Positions 1 through 6,008 of a stretch of 9,894 bases of DNA are shown here, piece by piece. The notes beneath the pieces were generated by a model. It saw nothing but the letters and a program-made list of their open reading frames with translations. It did not search any database and was not told the DNA's origin. A program made the translations under genes and the position numbers. The stretch comes from Spirochaetales bacterium (GTDB taxonomy: Bacteria > Spirochaetota > Spirochaetia > Sphaerochaetales > Sphaerochaetaceae), in NCBI GenBank assembly GCA_022784805.1, contig JALFYG010000121.1, positions 1 to 9,894 on the forward strand. Reading direction: 5' to 3'. Each line of letters starts with the position of its first letter. The first letter of the stretch is position 1.

Positions 1-334
1 TTCTCTCAATATGGTCAGGTAGTGTCAGGATAGAGGCTTTCTCTGCAAGGGAGAAGATTACCACATTGTCTCCCAAGCTCTCAACTTCCTTTCTGTTGAC
101 TTCAGCGTAGCACCCTGTTGCGATCACAACCTCTGCTCTCTCAGAGAAGAGTCTGATCATTCTTCTTGCTTTCTGCTCTGCCTTACTTGTGACAGTGCAG
201 GTGTTGACCACAATGATCTCTGCTTTTTCATAGTCTTTTATGACATCAAAGCCACTCTTTGAGAAACTGTCGGCTACGGCTTCGCTTTCACATTGATTGA
301 GGCGGCAACCAAGAGTGTAGACATAAACCCTCAT
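1..334 (-). CDS. mtaB: tRNA methylthiotransferase MtaB, N-terminal part (cut by window edge)
   Basis: MtaB enzymes are radical-SAM iron-sulfur proteins that add a methylthio group to t6A37 of tRNAs reading ANN codons. The 111 residues visible form the N-terminal UPF0004/MTTase domain. It begins MRVYVYTLGCRLNQCE and carries the three cysteines that bind the auxiliary 4Fe-4S cluster: C10 in GCRLNQ, C46 in NTCTVTSKAEQKAR and C75 in TGCYAE. The GCRLNQ and NTCTVTSKAE wording fits MtaB better than MiaB or RimO. The radical-SAM CxxxCxxC and TRAM domains would lie beyond the left edge. The ATG sits in an ATGA overlap with the tyrA stop, with GGAGAAAAGG just upstream inside tyrA, so translation is probably coupled to tyrA. 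The family is very likely; the MtaB rather than MiaB choice is less certain because the C-terminus is missing. Confidence 0.88.
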   Translation of the reverse strand, partial: MRVYVYTLGCRLNQCESEAVADSFSKSGFDVIKDYEKAEIIVVNTCTVTSKAEQKARRMIRLFSERAEVVIATGCYAEVNRKEVESLGDNVVIFSLAEKASILTLPDHIER

Positions 335-1065
335 GCCTTTTCTCCATTCTCCAGTCTGTAGCCCACATTCTCCAGAGCCAGCCTTAAGCTATGACGCATG
401 TCTCTGGTGTATGGATTGTAGCGCTGGAGGTCATAAAAGAGCTGGAGTGGGTCATGACAGGTCTGCTCCACTATTTCCAATAGGGAGATATAACCCTTTG
501 TTGCTATTTCTTTCTCCTCTAAATCCATCTCTTTGAGAACTCTTCCGATAAAGTGTGTTACACCCTGGGAGAAAGCTGCGCCCCTGTCATGTTCATCAGC
601 AGTCATCTCTATGACCTTAAGGCCCATGGAAAGAAAGAGATCCTTTACTTTCTCATATCTCTCATCCTTTTCTTTTACGGGGCACATGACCACAGGGAGT
701 CCCAAGAGTCCATTCTTTCCACTGTCAGGACCAAACATAGGGTGGGTGCCGATGGAGTAAACGTTCTCAGGAATGTTTTTCATCATCCATTCCATTGGAT
801 ATTTCTTGACTGAACAAGTATCCATGGCTATGGTGTTTTCGCCGATTCTTTTACCGGTGCTCTTTAATACATCTTCAAAGGATGATATCGCTACAGAGTA
901 GAAAAGCAGATCGGAAGTCAATACTTCTTCCTCATCTGCCAGCCTTACTCCCTTGGGAGGAGTATGCTTACTTCTTGAATATGCAATTACTTCATTTGAG
1001 GTTCCTGCGAGGCTCTCTGCCCAAAAGGAACCGAATCTTCCTAGACCATAGACTCCAATCTTCAT
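331..1065 (-). CDS. tyrA: prephenate dehydrogenase, short form
   Basis: The enzyme oxidatively decarboxylates prephenate to 4-hydroxyphenylpyruvate with NAD(P)+, on the tyrosine branch of aromatic amino acid synthesis in the cytoplasm. It has 244 residues. An N-terminal Rossmann fold starts at once with GVYGLGRFG (residues 4-12, a GxGxxG nucleotide loop). DTCSVK is at 82-87 and the family hallmark GTHPMFGPDSG at 106-116, with H108 in the substrate site. A helical C-terminal domain follows, with VTHFIGR at 169-175 and an arginine-rich end (NPYTRDMRHSLR). There is no chorismate mutase or ACT domain, so feedback control by tyrosine through ACT is not expected. The start is set by the Rossmann motif at residue 4. 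No Shine-Dalgarno is visible; the leader instead holds a 15-bp palindrome. The gene overlaps mtaB by 4 bp, an odd pairing that probably reflects operon packing. Confidence 0.9.
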   Translation of the reverse strand: MKIGVYGLGRFGSFWAESLAGTSNEVIAYSRSKHTPPKGVRLADEEEVLTSDLLFYSVAISSFEDVLKSTGKRIGENTIAMDTCSVKKYPMEWMMKNIPENVYSIGTHPMFGPDSGKNGLLGLPVVMCPVKEKDERYEKVKDLFLSMGLKVIEMTADEHDRGAAFSQGVTHFIGRVLKEMDLEEKEIATKGYISLLEIVEQTCHDPLQLFYDLQRYNPYTRDMRHSLRLALENVGYRLENGEKA

Positions 1066-1069
1066 ATAT

Positions 1070-1084
1070 AAAGAATAATTCTTT
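1070..1084. repeat. 15-bp palindrome in the tyrA leader
   Basis: AAAGAAT and ATTCTTT are exact inverted arms separated by one base. The element ends 4 bp before the tyrA ATG, where a Shine-Dalgarno would normally sit. A one-base loop cannot form an RNA hairpin without opening the centre, so if functional it is more likely a DNA operator. It may also be chance in AT-rich sequence. Confidence 0.4.
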
Positions 1085-1107
1085 TAGGCTAAAGTGAGCA
1101 ACAAATA

Positions 1108-1137
1108 GAGATAATTTAGTTTTGCTTATAGTGTCAA
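1108..1137 (-). promoter_or_regulatory. possible sigma70 promoter for tyrA-mtaB
   Basis: On the minus strand a perfect -35 hexamer TTGACA lies at 1132-1137. The best -10 at 18 bp is TATCTC (1108-1113), and at 17 bp TTATCT; both match the consensus poorly. The placement, about 45 bp upstream of the tyrA ATG, is reasonable. The -35 is convincing and the -10 is weak. Confidence 0.35.
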
Positions 1138-1151
1138 TTCGAATGTCTGTG

Positions 1152-1180
1152 TTGTGCTTAAGAAGAAATTGTCGGATAAT
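1152..1180 (+). promoter_or_regulatory. possible sigma70 promoter for pduL
   Basis: TTGTGC at 1152-1157 and GATAAT at 1175-1180 are separated by exactly 17 bp. The -10 is a 5/6 match and the -35 a weak one. Transcription would begin near 1187, giving a leader of about 25 nt that contains the GGAGGAA ribosome binding site at 1198-1204. Confidence 0.4.
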
Positions 1181-1211
1181 AAAGACATATTTATTACGGA
1201 GGAACAATCCA

Positions 1212-1787
1212 ATGGCAAAAGAATTTTTGGTAGAAACAAGTGCAAGACATGTCCATGTAACACAGGAGACACTTGAGAAGCTTTTTGGAGAAGGATATCA
1301 GCTTACTGTCAAGAAGGAGCTTTCACAGCCAGGACAGTTTGCATCAAATGAAAGAGTAACAGTTGTAGGACCAAAGAAGGAGATTGCTAACGTCTCTATT
1401 CTCGGACCATGCAGAAAGCTCAATCAGGTTGAGCTCAGTGCTACAGATGCTCGTTCCATCGGTCTCAATGCACCTATCAGAGAATCTGGTGATACAAAGG
1501 GAAGCGCTGGATGTAAGCTTGTCGGCCCAATGGGTGAAGTTGAACTTGAGGAAGGCGTTATCGTTGCCAAGAGACATATCCACATGACAGAAAGCGATGC
1601 TGCTGAAATGGGTGTAAAGAATGGCGACCTTGTTTCTGTCCTTATTGAAAACGAAAACGGAAGAAAGACTATCTATGGCGACACAGTCATCAGAGTCAGC
1701 AACTCCTATGCTCTTGCTATGCACATCGATACAGATGAATCAAACGCTGCTTCTTGTGCAAAGAATCAGATGGGAAAGCTTGTATAA
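1212..1787 (+). CDS. pduL: phosphate propanoyl/acetyltransferase, PduL type
   Basis: PduL swaps CoA and phosphate on short acyl groups (acyl-CoA + Pi to acyl-phosphate + CoA). It is unrelated in fold to Pta and supports ATP formation together with an acetate or propionate kinase. The 191 residues form two similar beta-barrel halves. SARHVHV is at 10-16 in the first half and AKRHIHM at 119-125 in the second. GPCRKLNQVE is at 65-74 and MHIDTDESNAA at 170-180. The metal-site residues of the family are all present: H13, H15, E74, H122, H124 and H171. The ATG at 1212 is chosen because GGAGGAA (1198-1204) lies 7 nt before it; the longer open frame upstream has no support. There is no N-terminal encapsulation helix and no shell-protein gene nearby, so it is probably a free cytosolic enzyme in acetate formation. 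A terminator follows directly. Confidence 0.93.
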   Translation: MAKEFLVETSARHVHVTQETLEKLFGEGYQLTVKKELSQPGQFASNERVTVVGPKKEIANVSILGPCRKLNQVELSATDARSIGLNAPIRESGDTKGSAGCKLVGPMGEVELEEGVIVAKRHIHMTESDAAEMGVKNGDLVSVLIENENGRKTIYGDTVIRVSNSYALAMHIDTDESNAASCAKNQMGKLV

Positions 1788-1805
1788 GAGATTCTTTCTT
1801 GATCC

Positions 1806-1832
1806 TGGGTCACTCTAAGTGGCCCATTTTTT
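1806..1832 (+). terminator. intrinsic terminator after pduL
   Basis: An 8-bp stem (TGGGTCAC / GTGGCCCA, with one G-T wobble) and a 5-nt TCTAA loop are followed at once by six T residues (1827-1832). It starts 18 bp after the pduL stop. The next gene begins about 36 bp further on, so some read-through would be needed if that gene lacks its own promoter. Confidence 0.85.
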
Positions 1833-1868
1833 GTCTTTCGATTAATCTAAAAGCCAGAGGAGATGGAT

Positions 1869-2366
1869 ATGGCAAACTTTATTACAATTCTACGCATAGT
1901 ATTCTCTCCTTTCCTTTTGCTTCTCACTCCTCTATCTCCCTCTTACTATTCTTTATACTTGGCCCTTGGTTTATCTGACATATTGGATGGAATCATTGCC
2001 CGTAAGACTCATACGGTATCAAAACTAGGATCTATGCTTGATAGTATTGGGGACATATTATTCTCTGCCATTGCTTTCATCACTATCTGGCCATTTCTTA
2101 GTCTGACACTTCCTTCCATTCTGATTATTGCATCTATCTTTATTCTGAGAGTGACTAATATTATTGTTGGTCTATATAGAGAGAAGAAACTAATAATGCT
2201 TCACACAAAAGTAAATAAGCTTACAGGACTTCTTCTTTTTCTCTTTCCTTTGACTCTTACTTTTGTTTCTTCTTTCCTTTCCATACCACTTATATCTCTT
2301 TTTGCCCTCTATGGAGCATTAGAGGAAGGGTATCTTATATGGAAAAGAAAACTGGATTTATTGTGA
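1869..2366 (+). CDS. CDP-alcohol phosphatidyltransferase family membrane protein
   Basis: Enzymes of this family move a phosphatidyl group from CDP-diacylglycerol, or a related CDP-linked donor, to an alcohol such as glycerol-3-phosphate, serine or inositol in the inner membrane. The complete signature DxxDG(x2)AR(x8)G(x3)D(x3)D is visible in residues 36-60: SDILDGIIAR, then GSMLDSIGD. Around it are several hydrophobic helices, as expected. At 165 residues it is slightly shorter than typical PgsA (about 180-200), and the acceptor alcohol cannot be read from the sequence. ATG codons lie at 1863 and 1869. AGAGGAG at 1856-1862 abuts the first and is 6 nt from the second, so 1869 is preferred. 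The 3' end overlaps the convergent rsmA by 9 bp. It may be co-transcribed with pduL by read-through. Confidence 0.85.
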   Translation: MANFITILRIVFSPFLLLLTPLSPSYYSLYLALGLSDILDGIIARKTHTVSKLGSMLDSIGDILFSAIAFITIWPFLSLTLPSILIIASIFILRVTNIIVGLYREKKLIMLHTKVNKLTGLLLFLFPLTLTFVSSFLSIPLISLFALYGALEEGYLIWKRKLDLL

Positions 2367-3230
2367 TTCCTTTACCTTCCTGGCGCTTTCAGCAAGCTTA
2401 ATGAGTTCTTCCCACTTTAGTGCCTCGGCCCTCTCATTTCCCTGGAGGCCTGAGAGGGAAATAATCTCCTCGACCTTTTCTTTTCCAAGGTTACCGTACT
2501 CGGAGGAGTTCAGGTTATTCCTGACTGTCTTTCTTCTCTGCTGGAATAAGTCGCGGACAAGAGGAATAAAGGTTGGTCTCAGGTCTTCTGAAATCAAAGG
2601 TGTCTCCCTTTTTTTCATTACCACGACAGCACTCTCAACATTAGGCTGAGGCCAGAAGCATCCCTTAGGAAGCTTCAAGGAAAGCTTATTCTCATAATCG
2701 ATCTGAGTAAGGACAGAGAAAGAAGAGTAATCATCCTCGCCTGGCTTACTGGTCATTCTGTCAACAACTTCCCTCTGAAGAGTAAAGACCATTAGAGGTG
2801 GAAGATATGACTCTTCAATAAGCTTACCTATCATCACTGAGCCAACGTTATAAGGAAGGTTTCCAACTATTCTCTCTGGTAGTGGCAGAAGTCTCTTTTT
2901 AAAAAGAGTCTTCAAGGCGTCTCCCTCTACAAGAGTGAAGTTCTCTTCATCATTGAAGGCCACGTCTCTTAAAAGGGAAGCAAATCCGTGGTCTATTTCA
3001 AAGGAAGTAAGCTGAACCTCTTTTTGTAAGAGCATATGTGTGATGGCACCTAGTCCCGGGCCAATCTCCCAGACCCTCATCCCACTTTCCAGCTCCATTA
3101 GATCTATGAGCCTCTTTCTCCCTTCCGGAGAAATAAGGAAGTTTTGTCCAAACTTCTTGGACATGGCTAGGCCTTTCTCATTTAATACTCGTTCGATTTC
3201 CTTTGGGCTGTCATAGTTGAGATTCCACAT
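2358..3230 (-). CDS. rsmA: 16S rRNA (A1518/A1519-N6,N6)-dimethyltransferase RsmA
   Basis: RsmA (KsgA) dimethylates the two adjacent adenines of helix 45 during late 30S assembly, using SAM. Motifs, numbered from the ATG at 3230, come in the family order: KKFGQNFL (25-32), EIGPGLG (55-61, SAM loop), FEID (77-80), NLPYN (124-128, catalytic motif IV), FWPQPNVESAVV (192-203) and FQQRRKTVRNNL (229-240). The length of 290 residues is normal. A GTG at 3248 in the same frame would add six residues. AGAGAG abuts that GTG, whereas the ATG has only a distant AGAGAGGTGG. The ATG is chosen for its fit to usual N-terminal length. Either start lies inside comEC, giving a 49- or 67-bp overlap and probable translational coupling. 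The 3' end overlaps the opposite phosphatidyltransferase gene. Confidence 0.95.
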   Translation of the reverse strand: MWNLNYDSPKEIERVLNEKGLAMSKKFGQNFLISPEGRKRLIDLMELESGMRVWEIGPGLGAITHMLLQKEVQLTSFEIDHGFASLLRDVAFNDEENFTLVEGDALKTLFKKRLLPLPERIVGNLPYNVGSVMIGKLIEESYLPPLMVFTLQREVVDRMTSKPGEDDYSSFSVLTQIDYENKLSLKLPKGCFWPQPNVESAVVVMKKRETPLISEDLRPTFIPLVRDLFQQRRKTVRNNLNSSEYGNLGKEKVEEIISLSGLQGNERAEALKWEELIKLAESARKVKESQ

Positions 3231-4519
3231 ACTTTGATAATAATCCACCTCTCTATAAAAGGAAAAGCCTTGTTAAGGAATATAAGTAAAAGAGTAATGA
3301 ACAATAATGGCCAATAGAGCCTTAAGTCATATTGAGTGAGTGTAGGCAGAATAGAAGGAAGTTTGATTATTGAATCATATATAATCGAGATTAAATAGTC
3401 TAATTTAGGAATAAAGATGTTTATTACTATCATGAAAAATAAGAGTTCTATCATTATTCCTCCCGGGATGGATAGAATTAGGGAACTAAGTGTCCAAGAA
3501 GAAAAGAGTGTTAGAGAGAATGGCACAGTTGCAGATAACGCTCCAAGTGTTGTCATAAATACTGCCTTGTTGCCTTTTGTGTCACTTGTAGCAAGTAATA
3601 TTCCTGATAGAGCTGTGAAACTTAATGCAGCCCCATAGTCTGTCACTATTCCCGGGACCATCTTCATCATCCCCCATAGTGATAAAACATGGGCATATCC
3701 AACACCAAAATATGGAGCGAGGATCATTAATATAAAAGCTCTTAATAAGGATGGTCTGAAGCCATTTATATAAACAAAGAGAAAGATAATCATCAGAGTC
3801 AGCACTTTGCCTTGCTTCTTACCTAGCACCTTTTCTATAGGCTTTCCAACTGCCAGATAAATAAACGAAAGATGCATTCCTGAAAGGGCAAACAAGTGGC
3901 TCAAGCCCAAGGCCCTGCTTGCTTCCTGTATCTCCTTCCCTCCATCTAGGCTTGATCCTGTTATTAAGAGTGATGTCAGATTCCCTACACTTCCTCTTTC
4001 GAGACTTCTGGAAAACAAGGACAGGAACCTTCTCCTTCCCCTCCCCAGTTCACTTCTTTCTTCTATGATTGAAGAAGAGGCAAGAAAGAAACCATCCATC
4101 ATGGTTCCTTTCAATATTACTTTATCTCCAAGATCCTCTCCTCCGAAATCTGAGATTACATATAGCTTTCCTTTCCCACTATACCAGTTCCCCTCTCCGT
4201 CTGAATAAGATGTTATTGATATATTGTATCCTCGGTTTTCGTTACCTCTATAGGAAGGAATAGAAATAACCTTTCCCCCCACTATTACTGTTTTTTCATT
4301 CAAAGAAGATGATTTGCAAGGGATTATGGAGAAAAGAACAAAGAGAACAGTAATAAAAGTGAGGAGAAAGAGGGAAAGCTCTTCCTTTTTCTTATATACA
4401 GACCACAGTAACGGTACGAAAAACAAAAAAAGCGATGAGAGGTACACATCTGAAAACATCCCTACCGTGTATCCATATATAATCAAAGGAATCACTTTCT
4501 CCATACACCTTATAAACAC
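3182..4519 (-). CDS. comEC: ComEC/Rec2-type competence membrane protein, no nuclease-like C-terminal domain
   Basis: ComEC forms the inner-membrane channel for single-stranded DNA in natural transformation. Residues 11-67 are two or three membrane helices. Residues about 75-150 form a soluble beta-rich segment (DUF4131/OB-like). The competence domain follows, with the diagnostic LSHLFALSGMHLSFI (206-220) and GFRPSLLRAFIL (253-264), then multiple helices to residue 418. At 445 residues it lacks the metallo-beta-lactamase-like domain of full-length ComEC (about 700-800 residues); shorter ComEC proteins are known in several phyla. The GTG at 4519 has AAAGGA 5 nt upstream. The ATG at 4504 has only AAGG at close spacing, so the GTG is slightly preferred. 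The C-terminal 16-22 codons overlap rsmA. No other competence genes are in the window, so active transformation is unproven. Confidence 0.85.
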   Translation of the reverse strand: MFIRCMEKVIPLIIYGYTVGMFSDVYLSSLFLFFVPLLWSVYKKKEELSLFLLTFITVLFVLFSIIPCKSSSLNEKTVIVGGKVISIPSYRGNENRGYNISITSYSDGEGNWYSGKGKLYVISDFGGEDLGDKVILKGTMMDGFFLASSSIIEERSELGRGRRRFLSLFSRSLERGSVGNLTSLLITGSSLDGGKEIQEASRALGLSHLFALSGMHLSFIYLAVGKPIEKVLGKKQGKVLTLMIIFLFVYINGFRPSLLRAFILMILAPYFGVGYAHVLSLWGMMKMVPGIVTDYGAALSFTALSGILLATSDTKGNKAVFMTTLGALSATVPFSLTLFSSWTLSSLILSIPGGIMIELLFFMIVINIFIPKLDYLISIIYDSIIKLPSILPTLTQYDLRLYWPLLFITLLLIFLNKAFPFIERWIIIKVCGISTMTAQRKSNEY

Positions 4520-4612
4520 GTTTTTCCTTTATTTTGAATGGATATATTAATTTAGTGTTTTGATATAATATGCTTAACTTCTTCAATTATAGATAGATAA
4601 ACATAAAATATG

Positions 4613-4631
4613 ACACTTTGATAGAAAGTGT
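4613..4631. repeat. inverted repeat, 7-bp arms
   Basis: ACACTTT (4613-4619) and AAAGTGT (4625-4631) are exact inverted arms around a GATAG loop. No T-run follows on the plus strand and only a weak one on the minus strand, so it does not look like a terminator. It lies about 95 bp upstream of the comEC GTG. It may be an operator or chance. Confidence 0.35.
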
Positions 4632-4737
4632 AAGACAATGTAAATCAACGTTAAATCGAGTAACACTAAGAGCTAAAGTCTGGGAAAGTCTTTTTAAACT
4701 GCAGATCAATTCAGATATGGTTTTTATTCATTTTATA

Positions 4738-4759
4738 GTATATTATTTTCATAATATAC
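4738..4759. promoter_or_regulatory. operator-like perfect inverted repeat before the decayed gene
   Basis: GTATATTAT (4738-4746) and ATAATATAC (4751-4759) are perfect 9-bp inverted arms separated by TTTC. The element ends 4 bp before the AAAAGGA ribosome binding site (4764-4770) of the decayed gene. Its position over the probable promoter fits autorepression, as in toxin-antitoxin loci. No regulator gene remains next to it, and the role is inferred. Confidence 0.5.
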
Positions 4760-4775
4760 AATTAAAAGGATATAA

Positions 4776-5191
4776 ATGATGGATACATATTTAAGAAGCT
4801 CCCTTTCCAGAATGCAGGCTTCCCTTTTTGAAATGAGTGGAAACTTAGGTTATGACAGCGAAAGATTCATCAAGACCTTCATGAGATCAAAGGTTGCCAG
4901 AGACGTGGATAGTGAGTTTAACTTCATGCATTAGGCAGGAAAAGAATACATACTGGAGCGAATGCAGGATGAATACCCTGAGGCCTTCTCAAAAGAAGGG
5001 ATAGTTTATGATGTAGAAACTCTATATTGGATCGGGTATCTCTATAGATACTGGCATTTCTATACAGTTGAATTCAGCAAGGAAATATAAAAAATGCCAA
5101 TGCAAAAAAGCTCAACATCCTCTTTCTCGGTTAACATACTCTTTCTCTTGAAATGGCAATCGACTTACTGAAAGAAGCAAAACAAAGATGA
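4776..5191 (+). pseudogene. decayed small gene of a DUF3791/DUF3990 toxin-antitoxin-associated family
   Basis: A good Shine-Dalgarno (AAAAGGA, 4764-4770) precedes ATG ATG at 4776. The reading frame carries three lesions. TAG at 4932-4934 falls where the context (MH-stop-AGKEYILERM) suggests an original tryptophan TGG. A single-base loss near 5086-5090 turns a probable tyrosine codon into TAA and shifts the frame. A further TAA at 5132-5134 lies in the continuing frame, probably another tyrosine codon. Reconstructed, the product is about 138 residues. It contains LGYDSERFIKTFM, WIGYLYRYWHFYT and the end HTLSLEMAIDLLKEAKQR. From memory, such proteins sit third in DUF3791-DUF3990 loci of Firmicutes and Treponema; this was not checked by search. 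No partner gene is visible here, so this is probably a stranded remnant. The frame and lesions are read directly; the family link is moderate. Confidence 0.72.
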
Positions 5192-5198
5192 ATATATT

Positions 5199-5231
5199 AG
5201 GGTGCCTTGGAAAACACAAAGACACCCTTTT
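5199..5231 (+). terminator. probable terminator after the decayed gene
   Basis: AGGGTG (5199-5204) pairs exactly with CACCCT (5223-5228). Partial inner pairing extends the stem (CTTG with CAAAG, one bulge), and TTTTAT follows. It lies 8 bp after the end of the decayed gene. On the minus strand the same hairpin is followed by TAATATATT, so it may also partly end gph transcripts. Confidence 0.6.
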
Positions 5232-5251
5232 ATAAAAAACGTAAGTTGCTC

Positions 5252-5926
5252 TTATAGAGAGAAGAACTCGTCTATTCGTCTCATTAGAGAAGAAACATCA
5301 GAGACGCTCTCTATGATTCCATTCCTTTCCAGTTCTTCCTTTGTCCTGAAGCCATAGTTGACGATTACACTCGTTACTTCGGCGTTCTTTGCTGTTTCAT
5401 AATCCACTTCGCTGTCCCCGATATAAAGAGTAGAGTTCTTATCAGCAGAGAACTCATTCATCATACTCAAGAGGCTCTCTGGATCTGGCTTCAATGGATA
5501 CTTATCACATTGACCGATTACAAAATCGAATTTAAAGGAAGGAAGTACATCCTTGATTATTCTCTTCACCAGCTCATCGCTTTTATTTGATATAACTCCG
5601 ACCCTGTATCCCCTCTCAAAGAGAGTCTCCAACATCTCTACAACGCCGTTATATGGCGTTGTATGGTCTGAAGGATGATTCCTGTATGCGGACATCATCA
5701 ACTCAACCATCAAGGGTAAGTCTTCCTGAGGAACAGTACATCCACTCTCATTGAGAGCTGTAAAGATAGCATTTCTCAATCCATGCCCTACATATTCCCT
5801 CATTTCATTCTTCTCAACTTTAGGTACACTCCAAGCAGAGAGAGCGTAGTTTACTGCGCTCCTTATATCTTCAAGAGTGTCCAATAGTGTTCCATCCAAA
5901 TCAAAAACAACAAGTTTTTCAGCCAT
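5252..5926 (-). CDS. HAD-family phosphatase, phosphoglycolate phosphatase-like
   Basis: This is a cytosolic haloacid dehalogenase-superfamily phosphatase of the Gph/PGP branch, which typically hydrolyses 2-phosphoglycolate or related small phosphoesters. All four HAD motifs are present in 224 residues. FDLDGTLLDT at 8-17 contains the nucleophile D9 and acid D11. VISNK (111-115) is motif II, K146 in LKPDP is motif III, and YIGDSEVDYETAKNA (168-182) is motif IV with D171 and D175. A helical cap lies between motifs I and II, including REYVGHGLRNAI, which is characteristic of Gph. The length is typical. The ATG at 5926 follows GGAG at short spacing (2 nt). The gene is divergent from rlmI with 82 bp between them. 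A TATAAT (5935-5940) lies just upstream, but it would give an almost leaderless message. The exact substrate cannot be read from sequence, so no symbol is given. Confidence 0.88.
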   Translation of the reverse strand: MAEKLVVFDLDGTLLDTLEDIRSAVNYALSAWSVPKVEKNEMREYVGHGLRNAIFTALNESGCTVPQEDLPLMVELMMSAYRNHPSDHTTPYNGVVEMLETLFERGYRVGVISNKSDELVKRIIKDVLPSFKFDFVIGQCDKYPLKPDPESLLSMMNEFSADKNSTLYIGDSEVDYETAKNAEVTSVIVNYGFRTKEELERNGIIESVSDVSSLMRRIDEFFSL

Positions 5927-5963
5927 AGCTCCAATTATATAAAAGTAGATATGGAAAGGGAAC

Positions 5964-5992
5964 TTGTACCGAAATGATTAATCATCTATCCT
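5964..5992 (+). promoter_or_regulatory. 12-bp palindrome in a possible rlmI promoter, divergent intergenic region
   Basis: A perfect 12-bp palindrome, ATGATTAATCAT, occupies 5974-5985 in the 82-bp space between gph and rlmI. It lies in the 17-bp spacer between weak promoter-like hexamers TTGTAC (5964-5969) and TATCCT (5987-5992). If used, these would start transcription almost at the rlmI Shine-Dalgarno, so the promoter reading is doubtful. The palindrome itself is certain and could be an operator shared by both genes. Confidence 0.3.
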
Positions 5993-6008
5993 CAATTTGG
6001 AGGATTTA

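Larger units (their letters stand above)
4520..4775. other. AT-rich intergenic region upstream of comEC
   Basis: This stretch is clearly richer in A and T than the flanking genes. I see no supported coding sequence. It holds the region where comEC transcription should start on the minus strand; a TATAAT occurs near 4590 but without a good -35. It also holds a 7-bp inverted repeat at 4613-4631 and the operator-like palindrome before the decayed gene. The short open frames in it lack ribosome binding sites and family resemblance. Confidence 0.5.

Noticed and set aside
1122..1211. Upstream extension of PduL by 30 residues, as an encapsulation peptide.
   Set aside because: A strong GGAGGAA site points to the ATG at 1212, and the extension covers the probable promoter and leader.
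1344..1724. 126-residue minus-strand open frame inside pduL.
   Set aside because: It is fully covered by the PduL reading frame, whose catalytic residues are all present; it has no family resemblance.
4314..4586. Short open frames on both strands around the comEC start.
   Set aside because: They overlap the ComEC N-terminus or AT-rich leader, have no good ribosome binding site and do not resemble a protein family.
4776..5090. Possible recoding of the in-frame TAG (for example pyrrolysine or suppressor readthrough) to give an intact protein.
   Set aside because: A frameshift and a further TAA lie downstream, and the TAG sits where a tryptophan fits, so ordinary decay is the simpler reading.
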